From assembly GCF_000513935.1 (NCBI RefSeq), contig NZ_AZUY01000055.1, positions 221 to 39,584 of the forward strand: a DNA stretch of 39,364 nt, written 5' to 3'. The stretch is from Mesorhizobium sp. WSM3626 (GTDB lineage Bacteria; Pseudomonadota; Alphaproteobacteria; Rhizobiales; Rhizobiaceae). Below the pieces are notes generated by a model that searched no databases, was not told where the DNA came from, and saw only the letters and a list, made by a program, of their open reading frames with translations. Position 1 is the stretch's first letter; each line of letters starts with the position of its first letter. Made by a program: the position numbers and the translations under genes. Of the stretch, positions 15,212 through 24,071 are shown in pieces.

Positions 15212-16822
15212 ATGACCGACAAGATCACCAACTGGACCAGCGCAGACGATGCCATGGTCGAAAGCGCCATTCGGCGGGGCGCGAACCGCCGCGAACTCCT
15301 CAAGATGCTGCTGGCCGGCGGCGCCGCTGTTGCCGCGGGCAGCGTGGTGCTCGGCCGAGCGACCCAAGCCGTCGCCGCCACGCCCGTTTCCGGCGGAAAT
15401 TTGAAGGCGGCCGGCTGGTCGTCCTCGACCGCCGACACGCTCGACCCGGCAAAGGCGTCGCTCTCCACCGACTATGTCCGCTGCTGCTCGCTCTATAACC
15501 GCCTGACCTTCCTCGACAAGGATGGCAAGACGCAGATGGAGTTGGCCGAGAGTTTCGACAGCAAGGACGCCAAGACCTGGACGGTGAAGCTGCGAAAGGG
15601 CGTCACCTTCCACGACGGCAAGGACCTTACCGCCGAAGACGTGGTCTTCTCGCTGAAGCGCCATCTCGACAAAGCTGTCGGCTCCAAGGTCGCCAAGATC
15701 GCCGCGCAGATGACCGGCTTCAAGGCGGTCGACAAATCGACCGTCGAAATCACGCTCGCCGATCCGAATGCCGACCTTCCGACCATCCTGGCATTGCATC
15801 ACTTCATGATCGTGGCGGATGGCACCACCGACTTTTCCAAGGGCAACGGCACGGGCGCCTTCGTTCTCCAGACGTTCGAACCGGGCGTGCGATCGGTCGT
15901 CACCAAGAACAAAAACTACTGGAAGTCGGGCAAGCCCTATTTGGACTCGTTCGAATTCATTGCCATCAGCGACGACAGTGCCCGCGTCAATGCGCTTTTG
16001 TCAGGGGACATCAATTTCGCGGCCTCGATCAATCCGCGCGCCATGAAGCTCATCGGGGGCCAGCCGGGCTTTGAACTCTCGAAGACGACTTCGGGCAACT
16101 ACACGGATCTCAACATCCGCCTCGACACTGATCCGGGCAGCAAGGCCGACTTCGTGGCCGGCATGAAATATCTCGTCAACCGCGAGCAGATCGTCAAATC
16201 GGCATTGCGCGGCCTCGGCGAAGTCGGCAACGACCAGCCGGTTTCGCCAGCGAATATCTTCCACAATGCCGACCTCAAGCCGAAAGCTTTCGACCCAGAC
16301 AAGGCGAAGTTCCACTTCCAGAAGGCGGGCCTGCTTGGCCAGTCCATCCCCGTGATCGCCTCCGACGCCGCGACCTCGTCGATCGACATGGCTGTCATCA
16401 TCCAGGCCGCCGGCGCCGACATCGGCATGAAGCTCGACGTCCAGCGCGTCCCGGCAGACGGCTACTGGGACAATTACTGGCTCAAAGCGCCGGTCCATTT
16501 CGGCAACATCAATCCGCGTCCGACGCCGGACATCCTGTTCTCGCTCCTCTACGCCTCGAACGCGCCCTGGAACGAAAGCCAGTACAAGTCCGAGAAGTTC
16601 GACAAGTTGCTGATCGAGGCGCGTGGCTCGCTCGACCAGGCCAAGCGCAAGGAGATCTACAACCAGATGCAGGTCATGGTCTCCGAGGAGGCCGGCACCA
16701 TCATCCCGGCCTACATTTCCAACGTCGATGCCCTTTCCAGCAAGGTGAAGGGTTTGGAAGCGAACCCGCTTGGTGGCATGATGGGCTACGCAATGGCGGA
16801 ACACCTCTGGCTCGAAGCCTAA
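15212..16822 (+). CDS. ABC transporter substrate-binding protein, peptide/opine family (SBP_bac_5)
   Basis: A 536-residue family 5 periplasmic binding protein. The N-terminus carries a twin-arginine signal: R26-R27 in NRRELLKML, then a hydrophobic alanine/glycine-rich stretch and a likely cleavage site near residue 56 (AVAATP). The mature part has the family landmarks TLDPAKAS, YNRLTFLDKDG, LAESFDSKDAKTWTVKLRKGVTF (in parts) and DGKDLTAEDVVFSLKRH. A GAAAGGGG ribosome-binding site precedes the ATG. It captures the importer's substrate; family members bind peptides, opines, nickel or glutathione, so the ligand is not given by family alone. Catabolic context suggests an amino-acid conjugate, opine or amine. 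Tat export rather than Sec export is a noticeable trait. Confidence 0.9.
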   Translation: MTDKITNWTSADDAMVESAIRRGANRRELLKMLLAGGAAVAAGSVVLGRATQAVAATPVSGGNLKAAGWSSSTADTLDPAKASLSTDYVRCCSLYNRLTFLDKDGKTQMELAESFDSKDAKTWTVKLRKGVTFHDGKDLTAEDVVFSLKRHLDKAVGSKVAKIAAQMTGFKAVDKSTVEITLADPNADLPTILALHHFMIVADGTTDFSKGNGTGAFVLQTFEPGVRSVVTKNKNYWKSGKPYLDSFEFIAISDDSARVNALLSGDINFAASINPRAMKLIGGQPGFELSKTTSGNYTDLNIRLDTDPGSKADFVAGMKYLVNREQIVKSALRGLGEVGNDQPVSPANIFHNADLKPKAFDPDKAKFHFQKAGLLGQSIPVIASDAATSSIDMAVIIQAAGADIGMKLDVQRVPADGYWDNYWLKAPVHFGNINPRPTPDILFSLLYASNAPWNESQYKSEKFDKLLIEARGSLDQAKRKEIYNQMQVMVSEEAGTIIPAYISNVDALSSKVKGLEANPLGGMMGYAMAEHLWLEA

Positions 16823-16909
16823 GACGCGCTTGTCGGGGGCCGGGCAGCCGGTCCTCGGCGCCGCATCGCGCAAGATTGTTGGCCGAATGCAACCGCAGGG
16901 AGCGCTTCC

Positions 16910-17860
16910 ATGACGTCTGGGGTTCTAAACCTCGTGTTGAAGCGGCTGGCGATCGCGCTCGTCACCCTTCTGATCGTCCTGTTCGCGGTTTTCTTCGCCA
17001 CCAGCATGCTGCCTGGCGACACCGCGTCGATCCTGCTCGGCCAGGCGGCGACCCCCGAAGCGGTCGCCGGTCTACGCGAGGCTATGCATCTCAACGATCC
17101 GGCGATCCTGCGCTTCCTGCTCTGGCTCGTGGGCCTGCTGCGCGGCGACCTCGGCACGTCTTACGCCAACAATATGCCCGTCGCGGCACTGATTGGCGGA
17201 CGCCTGCTCAACACAATGGAGCTCGCAGGCATCACCACGCTGCTCTCGGTGCCGCTGGCGCTGATGCTCGGCATCACCGCCGCGATGCTGCGGGGTTCCG
17301 TCTACGACCGCACCGTCACCATCCTTTCGATCGGCATCATCTCCGTACCGGAATTCATGGTCGCGACTCTCGCGGTGCTGCTGTTCGCCGTATATCTCAG
17401 ATGGCTACCTGCGTTGTCCTCGGTCAACGAGGCGCATTCGCTGACCGACCTCTTGCGGATTTATGCGATGCCTGTGATCACGCTTACCTTCGTCATCTCC
17501 GCCCAGATGATCCGCATGACCCGCGCCGCGGTGATCGAAACGCTCTCCACGCCTTATGTCGAGATGGCGCTTCTCAAGGGTGCTTCGCGCAGCCGCATGG
17601 TGCTGAGGCACGCGCTTCCCAACGCTCTAGGCCCGATCGTCAACGCAGTCGCGCTCTCGCTTTCCTACCTGGTCGGCGGCGTCATTATCGTCGAGACGAT
17701 CTTCAACTATCCCGGCATCGCCAAGCTGATGGTGGACGCGGTCGCGACCCGCGACCTGCCGCTGATCCAGAGCTGCGCAATGATCTTCTGCCTCGGCTAT
17801 CTCCTGCTCATCACCGCCGCCGACATCGTCGCCATCATGTCCAACCCGAGGCTCAGATGA
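16910..17860 (+). CDS. ABC transporter permease, DppB-like
   Basis: A 316-residue inner-membrane permease of the dipeptide/opine type. The first membrane span is at residues 9-30 (LAIALVTLLIVLFAVFFATS), followed by the TM-PD typical MLPGD segment and, near the C-terminus, the EAA-like loop EMALLKGASRSRMVLRHALPNALGP in pieces. About six spans are visible. The ATG at 16910 has AGGGAG at 16897-16902. Its stop overlaps the next gene's start (ATGA at 17857-17860), showing translational coupling. It forms the channel together with the following permease. Confidence 0.92.
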   Translation: MTSGVLNLVLKRLAIALVTLLIVLFAVFFATSMLPGDTASILLGQAATPEAVAGLREAMHLNDPAILRFLLWLVGLLRGDLGTSYANNMPVAALIGGRLLNTMELAGITTLLSVPLALMLGITAAMLRGSVYDRTVTILSIGIISVPEFMVATLAVLLFAVYLRWLPALSSVNEAHSLTDLLRIYAMPVITLTFVISAQMIRMTRAAVIETLSTPYVEMALLKGASRSRMVLRHALPNALGPIVNAVALSLSYLVGGVIIVETIFNYPGIAKLMVDAVATRDLPLIQSCAMIFCLGYLLLITAADIVAIMSNPRLR

Positions 17861-18708
17861 TGGTGGCACGCGTCGCAGCCTCCCGACGGTCCTTCCTGGG
17901 CCACAACTACAATCTCGTGGGCGTGATCGCCGCGCTGGTCATCCTGGCATGGACGCTGATTGCCATCTTCGCGCCCTACATCATTCCCCATTCGATCGGC
18001 GACATCGTCGACGACGATTATTTCGGCCCGATGCGCCAGGGACTTTGGCTCGGCTCGGACTATCTGGGCCGCGACATGCTCTCGCGGGTGCTGATGGGCG
18101 CCCGCTATACCGTTGGCATATCGCTCGCCGCCGTCGTCATCGCCTGCTTTTCCGGTGTCGTGCTCGGCATGATCGCGGCCGTCACCGGCGGCTGGCTCGA
18201 CACCTGCCTCAGCCGCTTCCTGGACGCCATGAACTCGATCCCCAGCAAACTGTTCGGCCTCGTGGTCGTCGCCGCGGTCGGCTCGTCGATCCCGGTGCTA
18301 ATACTGACGCTCGCCGTCATTTACACCCCCGGCGCCTACCGCTTCGCGCGGGCGCTTGCCGTCAACATCAACACCATGGACTTCATGACCGTCGCCCGTG
18401 TCCGTGGCGAAAGCACCATCTATCTCATCGGGTCCGAGATCCTGCCCAACATCATCCGCCCGGTGCTGGCCGATTTCGGCCTGCGCTTCGTCTTCATCGT
18501 GCTGTTGCTCTCCGGCCTGTCCTTCCTAGGGCTTGGGCTGCAGCCGCCGCTCGCCGACTGGGGCGCGCTGGTGCGTGAAAATATCGGCGGCCTGCCTTTC
18601 GCGGCGCCCGCCGTCATCGTGCCCTCGCTGGCGATCGCCAGCCTCACCATCAGCGTCAACCTGCTGATCGACAATTTGCCGAAGAAGATCAGGGACCGGA
18701 ACGCATGA
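17857..18708 (+). CDS. ABC transporter permease, DppC-like
   Basis: A 283-residue second permease of the peptide/opine importer. It has a single N-terminal span (about residues 20-42), the periplasmic GSDYLGRDMLSRVLMGAR segment characteristic of DppC/OppC, then about five more spans and the EAA-like loop ARVRGESTIYLIGSEILPN. The ATG at 17857 overlaps the previous stop as ATGA, with GAGG at 17848-17851; a second ATG directly follows and is the only alternative. The gene overlaps the ATPase gene by four nt as well, so the three are one translational unit. Confidence 0.92.
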   Translation: MMVARVAASRRSFLGHNYNLVGVIAALVILAWTLIAIFAPYIIPHSIGDIVDDDYFGPMRQGLWLGSDYLGRDMLSRVLMGARYTVGISLAAVVIACFSGVVLGMIAAVTGGWLDTCLSRFLDAMNSIPSKLFGLVVVAAVGSSIPVLILTLAVIYTPGAYRFARALAVNINTMDFMTVARVRGESTIYLIGSEILPNIIRPVLADFGLRFVFIVLLLSGLSFLGLGLQPPLADWGALVRENIGGLPFAAPAVIVPSLAIASLTISVNLLIDNLPKKIRDRNA

Positions 18709-20360
18709 CCAATCTCGTCGAGGTCAGGAACCTGAGGATCGAGGCGACGACCGACGCCGGGCGAATTGTCGAAATCATCAAGGGCGTCAGCCTCGATATA
18801 GCCGACGGCGAGATCGTCGCCCTCATCGGTGAGAGCGGCTCCGGCAAGACGACAGTGGCGCTCTCGCTCATGGGGCACGCCCGGCCAGGCTGCCGGATCA
18901 CCGGCGGCGAGATCAACGTCAACGGCAAGAACATGGCGGCACTTTCCGAAAAGGAGCGTGCCAAACTACGCGGCACCGATATCGCCTATGTTCCGCAAAG
19001 TGCCGCCGCGTCATTCAACCCCTCGTCCACGATCATGGAGCAGGTGATCGAGGTTACGCGGATCCACAGACTGATGCCTCCCGAACAAGCTCGAAAGCGC
19101 GCGGTCAAGTTGTTCAAGGCCTTGTCGCTGCCGGATCCCGATGGGATCGGCGCCCGCTATCCACATCAGGTTTCAGGCGGACAATTGCAGCGGCTGTCGG
19201 CGGCCATGGCGCTCATCGGTGATCCCAAGCTGGTCATCTTCGATGAGCCGACGACGGCACTCGACGTGACGACACAAATCGACGTGCTGAAGGCGTTCAA
19301 GTCGGTCATGCGGGCGGGCGGCATAGCGGGTGTCTACGTTTCGCACGACCTCGCGGTCGTCGCCCAGATCGCCGACCATATCGTTGTGCTGAAGGGCGGC
19401 GAAGTGCAGGAGACCGGCACCACGGCTCAAATTCTTTCGGCTGCCCAGCATCCCTACACGCGCGAACTGTTGGCCGCGTTCGAACCGAAGCGGCGGCAAG
19501 CGCATGCGGACGCGGATGTGGTAACCAAACAGCTGCTGCGCATCGACAATTTGACGGCCGGCTACGGCGCGGTTCGGGATGACGGACTGCCCCTCATCCG
19601 CGCCGTCAACTCCGTCAGCCTGGCCGTGGAGAAGGGGCGCAATCTCGGCATCATCGGCGAATCCGGCTGCGGAAAATCGACGCTGGCGCGGGTGATCGCC
19701 GGCATCCATCCGGCGGCCGCCGGAGAGATCGTCTTCGATGGCAGGGAACTGCAGCGCGCGGCGGGCAAACGCAGCCAGGACCAGCTGCGCGAGATGCAGA
19801 TCGTGTTCCAGTACGCCGATACCGCGCTCAATCCGGCCAAGCCGGTGGAAGACATTATCGCCCGTCCGCTGGTCTTCTATCACGGGCTCGACAGGCGGAC
19901 GCGGTCGAAGCGCGTTGACCAACTGCTTGACATGGTGCGCCTGCCCAAGGCGTTGCGCTACCGCCATCCATCGGAGCTCTCGGGCGGCCAGAAGCAGCGT
20001 GTGAACTTCGCGCGCGCGCTGGCGGCCGACCCCAAGCTGATCATCTGCGATGAAATCACCTCGGCGCTCGATACGGTGGTGGCGGCCGCGGTGATCGAGC
20101 TTCTCAAGGAGCTGCAGCGCGAGTTGGGGCTGTCCTATATTTTCATCAGCCATGACCTCTCGGTCGTCGAGGCCATCTGCGACGAGATCATGGTCATGTA
20201 CAATGGCGAGCGGGTGGAGCAGATCACGCCCGACAAGGTGAAGGCAGCCACCCATCCCTATTCCAAGCTGCTGTTCTCCTCAGTACCGAAGCTCGATCCC
20301 ACCTGGCTCGATGGCCTTGTCCGTGATCCCGACCTCGTCAGCCAATACGGCCACCGCTGA
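18705..20360 (+). CDS. ABC transporter ATP-binding protein, fused DppD-DppF type
   Basis: A 551-residue protein with two complete ATPase domains in one chain. Domain 1: Walker A GESGSGKTT at 42-50, signature VSGGQ at 156-160, Walker B LVIFDEP ending at about 182. Domain 2: Walker A GESGCGKST at 318-326, signature LSGGQKQR from 425, Walker B LIICDE to 450. Each domain ends with the peptide-transporter HPYT/S-LL element (HPYTRELLAA and HPYSKLLFSS). It powers import through the two permeases encoded upstream. The start overlaps the preceding gene (ATGA at 18705-18708). It closes the importer operon. Confidence 0.93.
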   Translation: MTNLVEVRNLRIEATTDAGRIVEIIKGVSLDIADGEIVALIGESGSGKTTVALSLMGHARPGCRITGGEINVNGKNMAALSEKERAKLRGTDIAYVPQSAAASFNPSSTIMEQVIEVTRIHRLMPPEQARKRAVKLFKALSLPDPDGIGARYPHQVSGGQLQRLSAAMALIGDPKLVIFDEPTTALDVTTQIDVLKAFKSVMRAGGIAGVYVSHDLAVVAQIADHIVVLKGGEVQETGTTAQILSAAQHPYTRELLAAFEPKRRQAHADADVVTKQLLRIDNLTAGYGAVRDDGLPLIRAVNSVSLAVEKGRNLGIIGESGCGKSTLARVIAGIHPAAAGEIVFDGRELQRAAGKRSQDQLREMQIVFQYADTALNPAKPVEDIIARPLVFYHGLDRRTRSKRVDQLLDMVRLPKALRYRHPSELSGGQKQRVNFARALAADPKLIICDEITSALDTVVAAAVIELLKELQRELGLSYIFISHDLSVVEAICDEIMVMYNGERVEQITPDKVKAATHPYSKLLFSSVPKLDPTWLDGLVRDPDLVSQYGHR

Positions 20361-20365
20361 CCACT

Positions 20366-20390
20366 TCGGGAACAGGCTGAGCAGCGGCAT
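20366..20390 (-). pseudogene. Fragment matching the 3' end of the Lrp gene
   Basis: On minus strand this reads MPLLSLFP and then K-W, nearly the same as the MPLPSLFPR end of the Lrp/AsnC protein encoded at 23554-24030. At DNA level 20366-20390 and 23559-23583 match at 23 of 25 positions. Nothing else of an Lrp gene remains, since the flavin oxidoreductase gene ends at 20424. It looks like a scar from duplication or rearrangement, although a short chance match cannot be excluded. Confidence 0.35.
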
Positions 20391-20423
20391 CGAGGCCAGC
20401 CAGCATGCCGGCTTTTACCCGCT

Positions 20424-22472
20424 CTACAATTGCGAGCAGAGCCGGTAGGCTTCATAGATCGACGAGTAGATATCCCGGCTGGCAACGGCGTCTCCAATGC
20501 GGTGCAAGACGAACGATCCAGCAGCGTGGGGACCACCCTTTGTCTTTGTTCCCGTCATGAGTGCGATGTCGGTGACGCCGTTGTTGGCGGAGCGCGCACG
20601 CAATTCCTGGTAGGTATCTTCCATGGGCGCCGTGCCGCGCTCGACAATGAGTTGGGCTGCCGTCATTTCCGTTTCCGCACCGGTGAGCTCATGCCGGAAG
20701 CTGGCGGCGATTCCGTTGTCTTGGCCCGCCGCCTTGACCAGTCGCATGTCGCAGACAACCCGAATGCCGAGTTCCGAGGCAAGTTTGCGGAAACTTACCC
20801 TGTCCGGATAAGGTGTCTCGATCGCCACGGTGTCGTCCGCTATGGCCAGGCTGACCACGCGCCCCAGGCGGGCAAGATGCAGGGCGCAGGAAATAGCGGC
20901 CTGGCGTCCAGTCTCGTCGTAGATGAGCACATCGTCCTTCGCCGGCACGACGCCGGTCAAGACATCCCAGACGCTGTCGCAATGTTCGGCGCCCTCCAGC
21001 CATTCCATGTCCGGAACGCCGCCGGTGGCAACGATCACCGCGTCCGGCTTCTCGGCCAGGACGATCTCCGCGTCCGCATAGGTGTTGAGACGGACGTCCA
21101 CGCCGAGGCGGGCGAGTTCATCGACGCGCCAATCGACTATGCCTATGAGATTCTTGCGGTCGACGGCGGAGGCCGCAACGAGCACCTGCCCGCCGAGCCG
21201 CGCTCCGGCTTCAAGCAGGCAAACTTTGTGCCCACGCTCGGCAGCGACCCTTGCCGCTTCCATTCCACCCGGCCCCCCGCCGACCACGACCACACGTTTC
21301 GGCGTTTCGGCCCCGGCGATGGCATGGCTGATGATTGTTTCATGGCCGCTGGCCGGATTGTGAACGCACTGCACCTTCTTATAGAGGCAGTAGGAAGCGC
21401 CGACGCATGGGCGAATGCGGTCTTCTTCTCCCCGCATCAGCTTGTTGACGATATGCGGGTCGGCGATATGCGCCCGCGTCATGCCAACCAGGTCGACAAG
21501 GTTCTCGCGGATGGCATGCCTGGCCGTGGCTACATCCCTGATGGCGGCGGCATGGATGACAGGCAGTCGGGTCTCTCGCTTGAACTGCCCAACCAGCGGC
21601 AGAAAAGGCGCGCTCCGGGTGAACATGCCGGGCATGTTCTGCTCGGCCAGGGACAGGTCGGTGTCCATGCGGCCAAAGATGCAATTGAAGAAATCGATAT
21701 GGCCTTCGCGCTCGAATAACCGGGCGAAAGCGAGGCATTCCTCAAAATCCGATCCGTCATCGACCGCCTCGTCGATGACGAATCGAATGCCGACCGCGAA
21801 ATCGTCGCCAACCGCCTGGCGAATAGCCTCATGAACCATTAGGCCGAAGTGCGCGCGATTTTCGAGCGAGCCGCCAAATCCATCCATGCGTCTGTTGGTT
21901 CTGCGCGACAGGAATTGGCCGATGAGATGGCCGCCGGTGACGGTCTCAATGCCGTCCAGCCCACCGTCACGGCAGCGCTTGGCGGCGCTTGCGTAATCCT
22001 TGACGATCCTGTCGATATCGGCTGCGTCCATCTCCTTCGGAAAATTCCGGTTTCGCGTCTCGCGAACCCGTGACGGCGCCACCGGCGGGAGCCAGTTCCC
22101 GGCATAGGCGGTGGCGCGCCTGCCAAGATGCGAGACCTGGCACATGACGGCCGCGCCGTGTCGATGGATTCGCTGCGACAGAGACTGAAGATGGGGGACG
22201 ATGCGATCGCTCGAAAGATCCAGCTGACCACCGCCCCAGCTCGAGTCGGGCGAGGTCATCGCCGAGCCGCCTGCCATGGTCATCGCCAGGCCGCCGCGCG
22301 CTTTCTCCTCATGGTAGAGCTGGTAGCGCTCGAGCGGCAGGCCGCCCTCGTCCAGCATCGAGGCATGGCTGGTGCTGACGACGCGGTTGCGCAGCGTCAG
22401 ACCCTTGAGCCGGAACGGCTGAAGCAGAGGATCGCCGGATGTGCTGTCTGCTTGAGATGCCGCTACGTTCAC
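20424..22472 (-). CDS. NADH:flavin oxidoreductase / demethylase (trimethylamine dehydrogenase family)
   Basis: A 682-residue two-part flavoenzyme. The N-terminal Old Yellow Enzyme-type TIM barrel (about residues 14-350) has GRR-A at 118-120 and TGGHLIGQFLSR-TNRR near 180-195. The C-terminal NAD/FAD-binding part starts at 394 with VVVVGGGPGGMEA. Between them lies the iron-sulfur region with C356, C362 and C369; where trimethylamine dehydrogenase has its second cluster cysteine (C-I-G-C-x-x-C) this protein has A359. Relatives include 2,4-dienoyl-CoA reductase, dimethylglycine demethylase and N-methylproline (stachydrine pathway) demethylase; the Ala-containing motif and catabolic setting favour an N-demethylase, but this is inference. 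The start is a GTG at 22472 with GGAG six nt upstream. A LysR gene diverges 93 bp away. Confidence 0.87.
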   Translation of the reverse strand: MNVAASQADSTSGDPLLQPFRLKGLTLRNRVVSTSHASMLDEGGLPLERYQLYHEEKARGGLAMTMAGGSAMTSPDSSWGGGQLDLSSDRIVPHLQSLSQRIHRHGAAVMCQVSHLGRRATAYAGNWLPPVAPSRVRETRNRNFPKEMDAADIDRIVKDYASAAKRCRDGGLDGIETVTGGHLIGQFLSRRTNRRMDGFGGSLENRAHFGLMVHEAIRQAVGDDFAVGIRFVIDEAVDDGSDFEECLAFARLFEREGHIDFFNCIFGRMDTDLSLAEQNMPGMFTRSAPFLPLVGQFKRETRLPVIHAAAIRDVATARHAIRENLVDLVGMTRAHIADPHIVNKLMRGEEDRIRPCVGASYCLYKKVQCVHNPASGHETIISHAIAGAETPKRVVVVGGGPGGMEAARVAAERGHKVCLLEAGARLGGQVLVAASAVDRKNLIGIVDWRVDELARLGVDVRLNTYADAEIVLAEKPDAVIVATGGVPDMEWLEGAEHCDSVWDVLTGVVPAKDDVLIYDETGRQAAISCALHLARLGRVVSLAIADDTVAIETPYPDRVSFRKLASELGIRVVCDMRLVKAAGQDNGIAASFRHELTGAETEMTAAQLIVERGTAPMEDTYQELRARSANNGVTDIALMTGTKTKGGPHAAGSFVLHRIGDAVASRDIYSSIYEAYRLCSQL

Positions 22473-22552
22473 GTCCTGCTCCGTGCCATTCCTGAGAGTT
22501 ATAGTCTGCCCTTTACGGGACTTCAGAAAGCTTGAAAATTGTTGGGGTAGCT

Positions 22553-22567
22553 ATACGCTGGACGTAT
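22553..22567. promoter_or_regulatory. Candidate LysR operator dyad overlapping regulator start
   Basis: ATACG-CTGGA-CGTAT is a perfect 5-bp dyad with a 5-nt centre and fits the T-N11-A pattern of LysR-type boxes. It covers the start codon of the LysR gene at 22566 and lies 81 bp upstream of the oxidoreductase start, a good place for autorepression and control of the divergent gene. Position and symmetry are seen; binding is inferred. Confidence 0.4.
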
Positions 22568-23507
22568 GGCTGGTTTTGCAAAACTCGTTCCTTCCGCGCG
22601 CGGACTTCTCGTTTTCGAGGCTGCTGTCCGGCTGGGCAGCTTCACGGCCGCCGCGCGAGAGTTCAACGTCACTCAACCATCCGTTAGCCGCAGCGTCGCC
22701 CAGCTCGAAGCCGATTTTGGCGCCTCTCTGTTCACCCGGGAGCCAACGGGATTGGCCGCGACCCCGGAAGGGCGCGCCCTTTATTCGGCTGTACGGGAGG
22801 GATTTGAAGGCATCGCGCAGGTGATCCGGGAGATCAGGCAGAACCGCGCTGCAAAGCCGCTGGTTACGCTTTCCCTTTCGAGTTCTCTGGCAACACACTG
22901 GTTTGTTCCCAGATTAGGAGCGTTCAACAACAGATTTCCTGATGTGGACCTGAGGTTCGAATTGATCGCCGGCGTTCTACGAGGGCCTGCCGAGAATGTA
23001 GACCTTGCCACGAGAATCCTGACCGATGACGATACGCAGTATCACCGCTGGGCGTTCTCGCCGGAAATCATCGTTCCCGTATGCAGTCCATCCTATCTGT
23101 CGGCCCACGGTCGGTTGATACATGCCGGAACCGGGGACGGTCACGTCCTGCTTCATCTTACAGACGCCAAGGAGCAGTGGCTGGACGCCTGGGGCGGTGT
23201 AGCGGACCGCAAGACCAGCAAGGCGAGGTGGCTCGAGTTCTCGGACTACGCGGTCGTCCTTCAGGCAGCGATGAACGGGGAAGGCGTGGCGCTCGGCTGG
23301 CTCAGCAATGTTTCAAGGGCGCTGCTTCAGGGAACGCTTGTTCCGGCCTCGGACAGGCAGATCAAGACGGGCCGAATTCATCAGCTGATTGCACCGCGCT
23401 CAAAGCCGGTACGGCCTGTCGTCTCCGATATCAGCGCCTGGATGATCGCCGAGATGCAAGCCGAATTGAAAGCATTGCACGCGATACTGCGGCTGGACAT
23501 TTTGTAG
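22566..23507 (+). CDS. LysR family transcriptional regulator
   Basis: A 313-residue LysR-type regulator. The N-terminal winged helix-turn-helix is clear: LLVFEAAVRLGSFTAAAREFNVTQPSVS in pieces, with the recognition helix around residues 36-50, followed by LEADFGASLFTRE. The effector domain starts at about residue 95 (VTLSLSSSLATHWFVPRL), a segment typical of the GcvA-like LysR subgroup that controls glycine-betaine, choline or amino-acid catabolic genes. It is divergent from the flavin oxidoreductase gene and probably controls it. The ribosome-binding site is weak (CTGGA), and a symmetrical candidate operator overlaps the ATG. Confidence 0.9.
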   Translation: MAGFAKLVPSARGLLVFEAAVRLGSFTAAAREFNVTQPSVSRSVAQLEADFGASLFTREPTGLAATPEGRALYSAVREGFEGIAQVIREIRQNRAAKPLVTLSLSSSLATHWFVPRLGAFNNRFPDVDLRFELIAGVLRGPAENVDLATRILTDDDTQYHRWAFSPEIIVPVCSPSYLSAHGRLIHAGTGDGHVLLHLTDAKEQWLDAWGGVADRKTSKARWLEFSDYAVVLQAAMNGEGVALGWLSNVSRALLQGTLVPASDRQIKTGRIHQLIAPRSKPVRPVVSDISAWMIAEMQAELKALHAILRLDIL

Positions 23508-23553
23508 CGGGCTGCGGGGCGACAGCCGTAGCGTGCGGCGCGGCTAACGCCGA

Positions 23554-24030
23554 CTATCTCGGAAACAGGCTGGGCAGCGGCATGTGTGCCTTGACGATGG
23601 GAGACTTCAGCACGACGAAGCTGAAATACTTGTCGATGCCGATATCCATGTCGGTGAGCCGCTCCATGATCGACTGATACTCGCCGATGCCGGAGGTCAC
23701 GAATTTCATCAGGTAGTCGTAGCCACCCGACACAAGGTGACATTCGATGACCTGCTCAATCTTGTCCACGACGGCGAGAAAACGGGCGAAGTCCACCTGG
23801 CGGTGGTTCTTCAAGGTGATTTCGGTGAAGACGGTCAATGTCTGGCCGAGCTTGCCAATATTGATCTGCGCGGAATAGCCTTCGATAAAACCTTCCGATT
23901 GCAGTCTCTTGACCCGCATCAGACATGGGCTCGGCGACAGATGCACCACTTCCGCCAATTCCACGTTAGTGATGCGGCCGTTCTTCTGCAGTTCGTGAAG
24001 AATCTTGATATCGATCCGATCCAGTTTCAC
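23554..24030 (-). CDS. Lrp/AsnC family transcriptional regulator
   Basis: A 158-residue Lrp/AsnC regulator. It begins KLDRIDIKILHELQKNGRIT, has the helix-turn-helix NVELAEVVHLSPSPCLMRVKRLQ (in parts), and ends with the ligand-sensing RAM domain (VIECHLVSGGYDYLMKFV). The start is a GTG at 24030 with GGAG about 7 nt upstream; the open frame extends further, but homology begins here and length matches the family. It diverges from the DAO-type oxidase gene at 24255 and probably controls it in response to an amino acid. A perfect GCAGCA/TGCTGC dyad lies 25 bp upstream of the start. Confidence 0.9.
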   Translation of the reverse strand: MKLDRIDIKILHELQKNGRITNVELAEVVHLSPSPCLMRVKRLQSEGFIEGYSAQINIGKLGQTLTVFTEITLKNHRQVDFARFLAVVDKIEQVIECHLVSGGYDYLMKFVTSGIGEYQSIMERLTDMDIGIDKYFSFVVLKSPIVKAHMPLPSLFPR

Positions 24031-24054
24031 GGGTTGTCTCCGAGGAAGAGTGCC

Positions 24055-24071
24055 GCAGCACAAAATGCTGC
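24055..24071. promoter_or_regulatory. Perfect dyad in the Lrp / oxidase divergent region
   Basis: GCAGCA-CAAAA-TGCTGC is a perfect 6-bp dyad 25 bp upstream of the Lrp-type regulator start. A related, shorter dyad (GCAGC-AGCG-GCTGC) lies at 24199-24212, 43 bp upstream of the divergent oxidase gene. The pair in one 224-bp divergent region suggests binding sites for the regulator, with a loop between. It does not match the classic E. coli Lrp consensus, so the assignment is tentative. Confidence 0.35.
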
